Source: Phenylobacterium hankyongense
GTDB taxonomy: Bacteria > Pseudomonadota > Alphaproteobacteria > Caulobacterales > Caulobacteraceae
NCBI RefSeq assembly: GCF_003254505.1
Contig: NZ_QFYP01000001.1
Span: 914,001-978,000, forward strand
DNA: 64,000 nucleotides
Direction: 5' to 3'
Shown here: piece by piece, positions 34,305-46,140 of the stretch
How positions within the stretch are numbered: position 1 is the stretch's first letter
How the letters are laid out: the number at the start of each line of letters is the position of its first letter
Position numbers and translations under genes: made by a program
Notes under the pieces: model-generated
The model's input: the letters and a program-made list of their open reading frames with translations, nothing else
Told to the model about the DNA's origin: nothing
The model's database searches: none

Positions 34305-35510
34305 CTAGAAGATCTCGAACAGACCCGCCGCGCCCATGCCGCCGCCGACGCACATGGTGACGACGCCGTACTTGGCCCCGCGGCGCTTGCCTTCATAGAG
34401 CAGGTGGGCGGTGCAGCGGGCGCCGGTCATGCCATACGGGTGGCCGATGGAGATCGAACCGCCGGAGACGTTCAGCTTCTCCTGCGGGATGCCGAGCTTG
34501 TCGCGGCAGTAGAGCACCTGGCTGGCGAAGGCCTCGTTCAGCTCCCACAGGTCGATGTCGTCCATGGTCAGGCCGTTGCGCTCCAGCAGCTTAGGGATCG
34601 CGAACACCGGGCCGATGCCCATCTCCTCCGGCCCGCAGCCGGCCACCGCCATGCCGCGGTAGGCGCCCAGCGGGCTGAGGCCCCGGCGCTCGGCTTCGGC
34701 GCGCTCCATCATCAGCACCGCGGCGGAGCCGTCGGAGAGCTGCGAGGCGTTGCCGGCGGTGACGAACTTGCCTTCCTGGACATAGCGGCCGCCCTTGAAC
34801 ACCGGGTTCAGCTTCTTGAGATCCTCCAGCGTGGTCTGCGGGCGGTTGCCCTCATCCATGCGGACGGTGATCTCCTTGTCCTGGGTCTCGCCGGTCTCCT
34901 TGTTGACCACCACCTTCATGACCGTGGTCATCGGCACGATCTCGTTGTCGAAGCGGCCTTCGGACTGGGCCTGGGCGGTGCGCTGCTGGGACATCAGCGC
35001 ATACTCGTCCTGCGCCTCGCGGGAGACGCCGTAGCGCTCGGCGACGATCTCGGCGGTCTCGATCATCGAGGTCTGCAGTTCCGGCACATGCTCGCGCAGC
35101 CAGGGATCGCCGGCCATGAAGCCGTTCATGTGGCCGTTCTGCACGAGGCTGATCGACTCGACGCCGCCGCCGATGGCGATCGGGGCGCCGTCGTTGATGA
35201 TGTATTTGGCGGCCGTGGCGATGGCCATCAGGCCCGAGGAGCACTGCCGGTCCATGGTCATGCCGGAGACGGTCTTCGGCAGGCCGGCGCGCAGCGCGGC
35301 CTGGCGGGCGATGTTGTTGCCCGTGGTGCCCTGCTCCAGCGCGCAGCCCATGGCCACGTCATCGATCTCGCCGGGATCGATCCCGGCCCGCTCCACCACC
35401 GCGGCGATCGAGTGGCCGGCGAGGGTCGCGCCGTAGGTGTTGTTGAAGGCCCCCCGATAGGCCTTGCCGATGGGAGTGCGGGCGGCGGAGACGATGACGG
35501 CTTCACGCAT
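34305..35510 (-). CDS. Acetyl-CoA C-acyltransferase (thiolase)
   Basis: This 401-residue enzyme is a true thiolase. The nucleophilic Cys90 is in [11 protein letters not shown], the active-site His in [10 protein letters not shown], and the second Cys in [11 protein letters not shown]. It should cleave beta-ketoacyl-CoA, the last step of beta-oxidation. The longer open frame upstream is not coding; ATG 35510 gives the family start. It lies downstream of a fadJ-type gene on the same strand, separated by a palindromic repeat, and the pair resembles fadBA. Confidence 0.95.
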   Translation of the reverse strand: MREAVIVSAARTPIGKAYRGAFNNTYGATLAGHSIAAVVERAGIDPGEIDDVAMGCALEQGTTGNNIARQAALRAGLPKTVSGMTMDRQCSSGLMAIATAAKYIINDGAPIAIGGGVESISLVQNGHMNGFMAGDPWLREHVPELQTSMIETAEIVAERYGVSREAQDEYALMSQQRTAQAQSEGRFDNEIVPMTTVMKVVVNKETGETQDKEITVRMDEGNRPQTTLEDLKKLNPVFKGGRYVQEGKFVTAGNASQLSDGSAAVLMMERAEAERRGLSPLGAYRGMAVAGCGPEEMGIGPVFAIPKLLERNGLTMDDIDLWELNEAFASQVLYCRDKLGIPQEKLNVSGGSISIGHPYGMTGARCTAHLLYEGKRRGAKYGVVTMCVGGGMGAAGLFEIF

Positions 35511-35533
35511 GCGAATAGGTCCTTGGCTTGAAT

Positions 35534-35684
35534 TTTCCTCCACCGCGCTGCGGGGGAGGGGGACCATCGGCCAACGAGCCGATGGTGGAGGGGGCGAGGT
35601 CAGGCGCCGGAGTCGCGGCCGCCCCTTCCACCACTCGCTCTTCGGCGAGCGGTCCCCCTTCCCCGCGAACGGGGAAGGAAGATG
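35534..35684. repeat. Complex palindromic intergenic element, third copy
   Basis: TTTTCCTCCACCGC, GGGGGAGGGGGACC, ATCGGC...GCCGAT, GGTGGAGGGGGC at the left end and GGTCCCCCTTCCCCGCGAACGGGG at the right resemble the tandem elements at 5878-6111, though diverged in the middle. It sits between the fadJ-type gene and the thiolase gene and may fold in the shared transcript. Confidence 0.6.
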
Positions 35685-35699
35685 GCGGGGCGCGGAACA

Positions 35700-37784
<2,085 letters not shown>

Positions 37785-37844
37785 GCGGAGCTCCCTGGAA
37801 ATGGCTGGCGGACCGCTCGTTGAAATGGGGCGGCGATCTCGAAA

Positions 37845-37860
37845 TTCAAACGCTTGTTAC
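37845..37860. promoter_or_regulatory. Putative operator, copy C of TTCAAACGNTTGTT
   Basis: TTCAAACGCTTGTTAC lies in the divergent region between fadJ-type (start 37784) and SDR (start 37954) genes. It is the third copy of the motif seen upstream of two acyl-CoA loci at 7726 and 9455. The location suggests control of the beta-oxidation operon, and possibly of the SDR. Confidence 0.5.
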
Positions 37861-37953
37861 AGGCCACACTGGACCCCTCCAAGTCAAATGTGCGAGGGGA
37901 ATGGGCCGCGCCTGCGCGCCGGCCGAGCCACAACAATCAAGGGGAGGCGCGCC

Positions 37954-38730
37954 ATGGCGTCGGATCTGTTCTCACTGCAGGGCCGCACCGCCCTGATCAC
38001 CGGCGGCTCGCGCGGGATCGGCAAGATGATCGCCGCCGGCTTCATCGAGCAGGGCGCCAAGGTCTACATCTCCTCGCGCAAGGCCGACGCCTGCGAGGCG
38101 GCGGCCCAGGAGCTGGGCCCCAACTGCATCCCGCTGCCGCAGGACGTCTCGACGGTGGACGGGGTGAAGGCCCTGGTGGCGGCGTACCTGGCGAAGGAAT
38201 CCAGGCTCGACATCCTGGTCAACAACGCCGGCGCCGCCTGGGGCGCGGCGTTCGACGAGTTCCCGGAGAGCGGCTGGGACAAGGTGATGAACCTGAACCT
38301 GAAGTCGCCCTTCTTCCTGACCCAGGCCCTGCACGAGACGCTGACCAAGTCGGCCACGCCCGAGCGGCCCGCCAAGGTGATCAACATCGCCTCGATCGAC
38401 GGCATCCGGCTCAATCCGCAGGAGACCTATTCCTACCATGCGTCGAAGTCGGCGCTGATCTACCTGACCCGCCGGATGGCGGCGCGGCTGATCGCCGACA
38501 ACATCGTGGTCACCGCCATTGCCCCCGGGGCCTTCGCCTCGGAGATGAACCGGGTGGCCCGCGACCACGGCGAGGAGGTGGCCAAGCGCATCCCCGCCCG
38601 CCGCATCGGCCGCGACGAGGACATGGCGGCGGCCGCCATCTACCTGGCCAGCCGGGCCGGCGACTACGTGGTGGGCGACACCATCGCGGTGGACGGCGGC
38701 GTGGCCTACGCGAGCCTCGGTTCGCTGTAG
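37954..38730 (+). CDS. Short-chain dehydrogenase/reductase
   Basis: This 258-residue SDR has the NAD(P)-binding TGGSRGIG (16-23), NNAG (90-93), catalytic Ser147 and Tyr161-x3-Lys165 (YHASK). The sequence resembles the RhlG/FabG-like group in the substrate loop. It is divergent from the fadJ-type gene and could interconvert a 3-oxo and hydroxyl substrate of lipid metabolism. ATG 37954 follows AGGGGAGG. Confidence 0.93.
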   Translation: MASDLFSLQGRTALITGGSRGIGKMIAAGFIEQGAKVYISSRKADACEAAAQELGPNCIPLPQDVSTVDGVKALVAAYLAKESRLDILVNNAGAAWGAAFDEFPESGWDKVMNLNLKSPFFLTQALHETLTKSATPERPAKVINIASIDGIRLNPQETYSYHASKSALIYLTRRMAARLIADNIVVTAIAPGAFASEMNRVARDHGEEVAKRIPARRIGRDEDMAAAAIYLASRAGDYVVGDTIAVDGGVAYASLGSL

Positions 38731-38794
38731 CGGCGCCACGGTTTGGCTCGGTTCGCGCTATCAGGTCTCCTGACGTGAGCCGAGCCGCCCGATC

Positions 38795-41773
38795 TTGACC
38801 GACGCCCGACCCGCAACCCCCGCCCGCCGCCTGCGCCTGATCCTGGCGCTGGTCGGCGTGGCCGTGGCGGTGCTGGCGCTCGCCCTCTACGCGGCGCGCA
38901 AGGTGATCGCCCGCGAGGCGCTGGTGAGCTGGCTGCACGCCAAGGGGATCGCCGCCGACGCGCAGGTCGAGAGCTTCGGGCCGTCGGGCTTCACCGGCCG
39001 CTTGCGGATCGGCGATGCCAAGCGCCCCGACTTCACCGCCGCCCGCGCCGAGGTGGGGTACGGCTTCAGGGGCTTCGGCCTCGACGTCCGCTCGGTGACG
39101 CTGCGCCAGCCGGTGCTCCGCGCCCGGCTGCACGACGGCAAGCTGAGCCTCGGGTCGCTCGATCCGCTGATCGAGGAATTCCGCAGGAAGCCGCCGCGGC
39201 CCGACGCCACCAAGCCCTCGATCCGGATCGACCAGGGCCTGCTGCTGCTCACCACCGACTACGGCCCCATGCAGCTGCGGGCCGACGCGCGGGTGCGCGA
39301 TGACAAGCTGATGTCCCTGGACGCCGCCGCCGCGCCGGCCCGGCTGCGCGGGCCGGGCTTCGACGCCAGCCTCGGGGCGAGCGCGGTGACGCTGCGCACC
39401 CACGGCGACCGGGTGGCGATCACCCTCGACGCGCCGCTCGCCCAGGCCACGGCCGGCCCGGTCAGCGCGGAGGCGGGGCGGCTCAGGCTCACCGCCGCCG
39501 CGCCTTACCCGGACCTCCAGCATCGGCGCGGCGACGGCGCGGTGGTGGCGCAGGCCAATCTCACCGGCCGCCGGATCGCCCTGGCCGGCCAGGGCGTCGA
39601 GGACGCTCAGCTCGCCGCCGCCTTCACCGGCCAGGCGACCGGCTGGATCCCGGACCTGACCGTGCGCGGCCGCGCGGTCGCCGATCTGCGCGCCGCCTCC
39701 GCGGCCCTGGCCGGCGGCCGCGCCGGGACCCTGCGGGCGGCGCTCACGGCCGACGACCTCAGCTGGACTCGCAAGGGCGGCGATGCGGTCTCCGGCGTGC
39801 TGAAGCTGGCCGGCGGGGCGGACAGCTACGCCCTCGCCGAGCTGCGGCTGCAGGGCGTCACCGCCGCCGCGCAGGGTCCGTTCTCGGCCAGCGCGAAACG
39901 GGTCTCGCTGCGCCTGACCGGCAGCGCGCTCGGCCACGGCGCCTGGATGGGGCTCGGCGCGCCGACGGCCGGCGACTCCACCGAGATCGCCGCCGCCAAA
40001 CGGGCCGCCCGCGGCTTCCGGTTCGCCGCGCCGGGCGTGACCTTGGCCAGCGACGGCGGCGCAGCGCGGATGGCGTTGGCCCAGCCCGTGCGCCTCAGCC
40101 CCGATCGCGGCGGCGCGGTGACGTTGGCCCAGCGGGGGAGCGGCTATCGCCTGACCGCCGCGGGCGGCGGCCTGCCCAAGGTCGAGGCCGACGTCGACCA
40201 GTTCGCCCTGGTCCCGGGCGGCGCGACCGCCGATGGCCGGATCAGGGCGGCGCTGTCCATCGGCCCGATCCAGCACGGGGTGTTCGACGCCTCAGGGACC
40301 TTAAGGATCGCCGACGGGGCCGTGAGCTTCACGGGCGACCGCTGCGCCTCGGTGCGGGCCGAGCGGCTGGAGCTCGGCGTCAACGACGTGGCCCACCTCG
40401 CCGGCCAGCTCTGTCCGGAGGGCCGGCCGCTGCTGACGCTCGGCCACGGCGACTGGCGGATCGTCGGCCGCGCCCGGGGCGTCTCCGCCGAGGTTCCCTT
40501 CCTGCAGGCCACGGTGACCGGCGGCTCCGGCGCGGCGGACCTCGGTCAGACCGGGGGCCGGCTCAACGCCACGCTCACCGTCGCCTCGGCCCAGGTGGAG
40601 GACATCGCTCCGGCCAGCCGCTTCCGGCCGCTGACGATGTCCGGCAAGGCGGCGCTGGCCCGGGACCAATGGATCGCCGGCCTCGACGTCCGGGACATCG
40701 GCGGACGCCCTGTGGGCCATGCCGAGCTGCGTCATGACGGTCGGGCCGGCGTCGGCCGCGTCGACCTCGACAGCGGCGTGCTGACCTTCGCCGAGGGCGG
40801 CCTGCAGCCAGCGCAACTGTCGCCGCTCGCCGCCGCCCTCGGTTCGCCGGTGCAGGGCTCGGCGCGGTTCGTGGGCGCCTTCGCCTGGACGCCCGCGGGG
40901 GCGACCAGCGGCGGCACGCTGAGCCTGCCGGGCCTGGACTTCCAGAGCCCGGCCGGCCGGATGACCGGCCTGGCCGGGACGGTGGTCTTCACCAGCCTTG
41001 CGCCGCTGACCGTAGCCCCCGGAGGAGTCCTGCGGGCGGATGCCCTGGCCGCCATCCTGCCCCTCACCGGCCTCAGCGCCACCTTCGGCCTCGACGCGCA
41101 CGCCCTGCACGTCTCCGGCGGCGAGGCGGCGGTGGGCGGCGGCAAGGTCCGGCTGGCGAGCCTCGATGTGCCGCTGCAGCCCGGCGCGCCCACCCGCGGC
41201 GTGCTCGACGTCGAGGGTGTCGAGCTGCACGACCTGGTGGCCGCCTCGCCGTTCAAGGACCGGGTCAGCCTGGACGCCAGGGTGAGCGGGCGCGTGCCGT
41301 TCGAGACGCAAGGCGGCAAGGTGCAGGTGAGCGGCGGCGAGCTGCACGCCATCCAGCCCGGCCGGCTGTCGATCCAGCGCACGGCGCTGAGCGCGGTGTC
41401 GGCGAGCGGGGCGATCGAGGCGCCCAAGGCCGCGCCCGCGCCGGTCGCCTCCACCGACACCTTCACCGACTTCGCCTATCAGGCCATGGAGAACCTGGCC
41501 TTCGACAAGCTCGACGCGACGCTGGACAGCCGGCCCGGCGGCCAGCTCGGCGTGCTGTTCCATGTGGTCGGCCGCCACGATCCGCCGCAGCGCCAGGAGC
41601 TTGCCGTCACCTGGCTCGACCTGATCCGCCGCAACTTCATGAACCGCAAGCTGCCGCTGCCGTCCGGCACCGAGGTCGACCTGACGCTGGACACCAGCCT
41701 GAACCTGGACGATCTGCTGAAGGACTACGCCGACTACCAAAAGCTGCGCAGTTCACGCCCGGTTCAGCCGTGA
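38795..41773 (+). CDS. ydbH: YdbH family intermembrane phospholipid transport protein
   Basis: This 992-residue protein has an N-terminal membrane anchor (LRLILALVGVAVAVLALALYAA, about 13-35) and a very long periplasmic part of repeated beta-strand segments typical of AsmA-like/YdbH proteins. The C-terminus (FDKLDATLDSRPGGQLGVLFHVVGRHD ... NRKLPLPSGTEVDLTLDTSLNLDDLLKDY) matches the YdbH/dicarboxylate-transport-C region. In E. coli YdbH forms a bridge with the lipoprotein YnbE for phospholipid transport between membranes. The downstream genes here are ynbE-like and ydbL-like, so the module is conserved. The start is TTG 38795. Confidence 0.88.
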   Translation: MTDARPATPARRLRLILALVGVAVAVLALALYAARKVIAREALVSWLHAKGIAADAQVESFGPSGFTGRLRIGDAKRPDFTAARAEVGYGFRGFGLDVRSVTLRQPVLRARLHDGKLSLGSLDPLIEEFRRKPPRPDATKPSIRIDQGLLLLTTDYGPMQLRADARVRDDKLMSLDAAAAPARLRGPGFDASLGASAVTLRTHGDRVAITLDAPLAQATAGPVSAEAGRLRLTAAAPYPDLQHRRGDGAVVAQANLTGRRIALAGQGVEDAQLAAAFTGQATGWIPDLTVRGRAVADLRAASAALAGGRAGTLRAALTADDLSWTRKGGDAVSGVLKLAGGADSYALAELRLQGVTAAAQGPFSASAKRVSLRLTGSALGHGAWMGLGAPTAGDSTEIAAAKRAARGFRFAAPGVTLASDGGAARMALAQPVRLSPDRGGAVTLAQRGSGYRLTAAGGGLPKVEADVDQFALVPGGATADGRIRAALSIGPIQHGVFDASGTLRIADGAVSFTGDRCASVRAERLELGVNDVAHLAGQLCPEGRPLLTLGHGDWRIVGRARGVSAEVPFLQATVTGGSGAADLGQTGGRLNATLTVASAQVEDIAPASRFRPLTMSGKAALARDQWIAGLDVRDIGGRPVGHAELRHDGRAGVGRVDLDSGVLTFAEGGLQPAQLSPLAAALGSPVQGSARFVGAFAWTPAGATSGGTLSLPGLDFQSPAGRMTGLAGTVVFTSLAPLTVAPGGVLRADALAAILPLTGLSATFGLDAHALHVSGGEAAVGGGKVRLASLDVPLQPGAPTRGVLDVEGVELHDLVAASPFKDRVSLDARVSGRVPFETQGGKVQVSGGELHAIQPGRLSIQRTALSAVSASGAIEAPKAAPAPVASTDTFTDFAYQAMENLAFDKLDATLDSRPGGQLGVLFHVVGRHDPPQRQELAVTWLDLIRRNFMNRKLPLPSGTEVDLTLDTSLNLDDLLKDYADYQKLRSSRPVQP

Positions 41774-41810
41774 GGGCCCATCCTGGCCCGATGAGAGTGG
41801 AGACGACCGC

Positions 41811-41996
41811 ATGATCGCGACACGATCGCTGGCCGCCCTGGGGGCGCTGACGCTGCTCGGCCTGGGCGCCTGCGCGCCGACCGTCCACGTGAAGGTCGAC
41901 CCGATCACCATCTACGCCAAGCTGGACGCCAACGTCCGGCTGAGCCTGGACGAGGACGTGAAGGCCTTGATCCAGAAGAACCCGAACCTCTTCTAG
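41811..41996 (+). CDS. ynbE: YnbE family outer-membrane lipoprotein
   Basis: This 61-residue protein has a lipobox (LGAC, Cys21) after a short signal peptide, and the short mature part PTVHVKVDPITIYAKLDANVRLSLDEDVKALI is the YnbE family pattern. In E. coli, YnbE stacks at the C-terminus of YdbH to form a continuous beta-strand bridge to the outer membrane. It lies 37 bases after ydbH and four bases before ydbL. The start ATG 41811 follows GTGGAGACG. Confidence 0.9.
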   Translation: MIATRSLAALGALTLLGLGACAPTVHVKVDPITIYAKLDANVRLSLDEDVKALIQKNPNLF

Positions 41997-42000
41997 GAGC

Positions 42001-42369
42001 ATGACCATGCAGACCAGAGACATGCTCGGGATCGGCGCGGCCGTCATGGCGGCGCTCGTCCTGCCCACCGCGGGCTTCGCCCAGAGCGCCGCCGCCAAGG
42101 CCGCAGTCGACGCCGCCAAGGCCGCCGGCATCGTCGGCGAACAGGCCGACGGCTTCCTGGGGTTCGTGGTCGCCTCCCCCGATCCGGCGCTGAAGGCGGC
42201 GGTGGCGGAGATCAACGCCGGCCGCGCCCAGCTCTACCGCGAAGCCGCGGCGAAGAACGGCGTCTCGCCCGAGGCCGCCGGCGCCTCGGCGTTCCGGCAG
42301 GTGGTGCAGGCCAAGCTGAAGCCGGGCGAATACTTCAAGCCGGCCGGCGGCGGCTGGGTCAAAAAATAG
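42001..42369 (+). CDS. ydbL: YdbL family (DUF1318) periplasmic protein
   Basis: This 122-residue protein has a signal peptide and the DUF1318 pattern: AKAAGIVGEQADGFLGFVVASPDPALKAAVAEINAGRAQLYREAAAKNGVSPEAAG. In E. coli YdbL prevents improper multimerisation of YnbE. Being third in a YdbH-YnbE-YdbL operon confirms the assignment. ATG 42001 or 42007 are both possible starts. Confidence 0.9.
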   Translation: MTMQTRDMLGIGAAVMAALVLPTAGFAQSAAAKAAVDAAKAAGIVGEQADGFLGFVVASPDPALKAAVAEINAGRAQLYREAAAKNGVSPEAAGASAFRQVVQAKLKPGEYFKPAGGGWVKK

Positions 42370-42370
42370 C

Positions 42371-42420
42371 GCGGGCGACCGGCCGGGAACGTGGCGACGC
42401 GGTCCGGCCGGTCCTCCCGC
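42371..42420. terminator. Hairpin between convergent ydbL and aceB
   Basis: GACCGGCCGG (42377-42386) pairs with CCGGCCGGTC (42404-42413) over a 17-base loop, with outer GCGGG/CCCGC pairs. There is no U tract, so it may act as a bidirectional end structure or rho-dependent region. Confidence 0.4.
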
Positions 42421-42427
42421 GCCAGCC

Positions 42428-44029
<1,602 letters not shown>

Positions 44030-44066
44030 GGAACGTCTCCGGGCGGAGGTCTGCGGGCGGGCGACT

Positions 44067-44090
44067 AATATGGTCCCGAATATGGTCCCG
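44067..44090. promoter_or_regulatory. Perfect tandem 12-bp repeat upstream of aceB
   Basis: AATATGGTCCCG occurs twice, directly adjacent (44067-44078 and 44079-44090), 38 bases upstream of the aceB ATG. A tandem operator or replication slippage are both possible. It lies between the hairpin at 44097 and aceB. Confidence 0.5.
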
Positions 44091-44131
44091 AAAAGTGGCT
44101 CCCCGCCATGGCCATGTGGCGACGGGGAGCC
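44091..44131 (-). terminator. Hairpin between DUF4170 gene and aceB
   Basis: GGCTCCCCG (44097-44105) pairs with CGGGGAGCC (44123-44131). On the minus strand it is followed by ACTTTTC. It could end the aceA-DUF4170 transcript or attenuate read-through into aceB. Confidence 0.55.
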
Positions 44132-44163
44132 GTGGTCTTCGGGCGACCTAGTCTTTTGGCGAC

Positions 44164-44364
44164 CTAATTCGGCAACACCAGTTGTTCGGCGGCGATGGCG
44201 TAGCGGGCGGTGGCGCAGCTGCGGGTCTCTTCGGAGATCCGCCGCCACACGGCGCGGGCTTCGTCGCGGCTGTCGAAGGGGCCCAGCACCTGCGGCGGCC
44301 CGTTCTTCAGCGCCTTGAAGGCGAGGCAGCTGTACTCGCCGCCGACGACCCAGAAGCGTTCCAT
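44164..44364 (-). CDS. DUF4170 family small protein
   Basis: This 66-residue protein matches DUF4170: [45 protein letters not shown]. It is found in alphaproteobacteria, with unknown function. Here it lies between aceA and aceB: the aceA stop is 14 bases before the start, with GGAGAG in between, fitting ATG 44364 with six bases of spacing. The in-frame ATG 44370 would be too close to that site. Confidence 0.85.
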   Translation of the reverse strand: MERFWVVGGEYSCLAFKALKNGPPQVLGPFDSRDEARAVWRRISEETRSCATARYAIAAEQLVLPN

Positions 44365-44378
44365 GCTCATCTCTCCGC

Positions 44379-45971
44379 TCAAGCGAACTGGTTCATGGTG
44401 TTGTGGACGCCGCCGGCCTTCAGCGCCGCTTCGCCGGCGAAGTATTCCTTGTGGTCGTCGCCGATGTCCGAGCCGGACATGTTCTGGTGCCGGACGCAGG
44501 CGATGCCCTGGCGGATCTCCTGGCGCTGGACGTTGAGGACGTAGCCCAGCATGCCCGCCGCGCCGAAGTACTCCTTGGCCAGGTTGTCGGTGGACAGCGC
44601 GGCGGTGTGATAGGTCGGCAGGGTGATCAGGTGGTGGAAGATCCCCGCCCGCTTTGCGCCGTCGGCCTGGAAGTTGCGGATCCGCTCGTCGGCCTCGATC
44701 GCCAGGTCGGTGGTGTCGTAGTCGACGCTCATCAGCCTGGCGCGGTCGTAGGCCGACACGTCCTTTCCGGCCGCGACCCAGGCGTCATAGACCTGCTGGC
44801 GGAAGTTCAGCGTCCAGTTGAACGACGGCGAGTTGTTGTAGACCAGCTTGGCGTTGGGGATGACCGCGCGGATGCGGTCCATCATGCCGGCGATCTGCTC
44901 GACGTGCGGCTTCTCGGTCTCGATCCACAGCAGGTCCGCGCCGTTCTGCAGCGAGGTGATGCTGTCCAGCACGCAGCGGTCCTCGCCGGTGCCGGGCCGG
45001 AACTGGAAGAGGTTCGAGGGCAAGCGCTTGGGCCGCAGCAGCTTGCCGTTGCGGTTGAGGATCACGTCCCCGTTGCTGAGCTTGTCGGGCGTGATCTCCT
45101 CGCAGTCGAGGAAGCTGTTGTACTGGTCGCCCAGGTCGCCCGGCGCATGGCTGACGGCGATCTGCTTGGTCAGGCCAGCGCCGAGCGAGTCGGTGCGGGT
45201 GACGATGACGCCGTTGTCGACGCCCAGTTCCAGGAAGGCGTAGCGGCAGGCGCGGACCTTGGCGAGGAAGTCCTCGTGCGGGACGGTGACCTTGCCGTCC
45301 TGGTGGCCGCACTGCTTCTCGTCGGAGACCTGGTTCTCGATCTGCAGGGCGCAGGCCCCCGCCTCGATCATCTTCTTGGCCAAGAGGTAGGTCGCCTCGG
45401 CGTTGCCGAAGCCGGCGTCGATGTCGGCGATGATCGGCACGACGTGGGTCTGGAAGTTGTCGATGGCGTCCTGCAGCGCCTCTTCCTTCGCCGCGTCGCC
45501 GGCCGCGCGGGCGGCGTCGAGGTCGCGGAACAACATCCCCAGCTCGCGGGCGTCGGCCTGGCGCAGGAAGGTGTAGAGCTCTTCGATCAGCGCCGGCACC
45601 GAGGTCTTCTCGTGCATCGACTGGTCCGGCAGCGGGCCGAACTCCGAGCGCAGCGCCGCGACCATCCACCCCGACAGGTACAGGTACTTACGGTCCGTGG
45701 TCCCGAAGTGCTTCTTGATGGAGATCATCTTCTGCTGGCCGATGAAGCCGTGCCAGCAGCCCAGCGACTGGGTGTAGTTGGCCGAGTCCGCGTCATAGGC
45801 GGCCATGTCCCGGCGCATGATGTCGGCCGTGTAGCGGGCGATCTCCAGGCCGGTCTTGAAGCGATTCTGGAGCCGCATGCGGGCCACCGATTCCGCATCG
45901 ATGCCGTCCCACGTGCCGTTCTTGCTTTGGATGAGCTGGCTCATCTCGATGATGTGGTCCTGGTAAGCCAT
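44379..45971 (-). CDS. aceA: Isocitrate lyase
   Basis: This 530-residue enzyme cleaves isocitrate to glyoxylate and succinate, the first glyoxylate-shunt step. The catalytic motif is KQCGH (Cys221), the form seen in the longer isocitrate lyases of Pseudomonas and Caulobacter rather than KKCGH. Other motifs: [27 protein letters not shown], and [11 protein letters not shown]. It leads a unit with DUF4170 and perhaps aceB, and is divergent from a RamB/ScfR-type regulator. Confidence 0.97.
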   Translation of the reverse strand: MAYQDHIIEMSQLIQSKNGTWDGIDAESVARMRLQNRFKTGLEIARYTADIMRRDMAAYDADSANYTQSLGCWHGFIGQQKMISIKKHFGTTDRKYLYLSGWMVAALRSEFGPLPDQSMHEKTSVPALIEELYTFLRQADARELGMLFRDLDAARAAGDAAKEEALQDAIDNFQTHVVPIIADIDAGFGNAEATYLLAKKMIEAGACALQIENQVSDEKQCGHQDGKVTVPHEDFLAKVRACRYAFLELGVDNGVIVTRTDSLGAGLTKQIAVSHAPGDLGDQYNSFLDCEEITPDKLSNGDVILNRNGKLLRPKRLPSNLFQFRPGTGEDRCVLDSITSLQNGADLLWIETEKPHVEQIAGMMDRIRAVIPNAKLVYNNSPSFNWTLNFRQQVYDAWVAAGKDVSAYDRARLMSVDYDTTDLAIEADERIRNFQADGAKRAGIFHHLITLPTYHTAALSTDNLAKEYFGAAGMLGYVLNVQRQEIRQGIACVRHQNMSGSDIGDDHKEYFAGEAALKAGGVHNTMNQFA

Positions 45972-46045
45972 GTGCCTCTTCCGCGATCAGACGTACAAAT
46001 GCCCGGCCGCCGCTGTGACAAGCCTTGCAGTGGTTTAACTCTTGA

Positions 46046-46130
46046 TTTCGCTAAAGGGACAGGCGCGCCGCGTTGCGAAAAGGCGTGGGTGTCACACCCG
46101 AACCTTGTCACTATTGTAAATCTGTGACAA
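46046..46130. promoter_or_regulatory. aceA / regulator divergent operator region
   Basis: Three dyads lie here: TTTCGC (46046) with GCGAAA (46075); GGGTGT-C-ACACCC, a perfect palindrome (46087-46099); and TTGTCAC (46105-46111) with GTGACAA (46124-46130), a perfect seven-base inverted repeat spaced by 12, just upstream of the regulator's ATG at 46141. The last may be the regulator's own site. RamB-type regulators bind AT-rich sites containing TTTGC-type half sites, and the first dyad resembles these. Confidence 0.55.
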
Positions 46131-46140
46131 TCACACAGGC

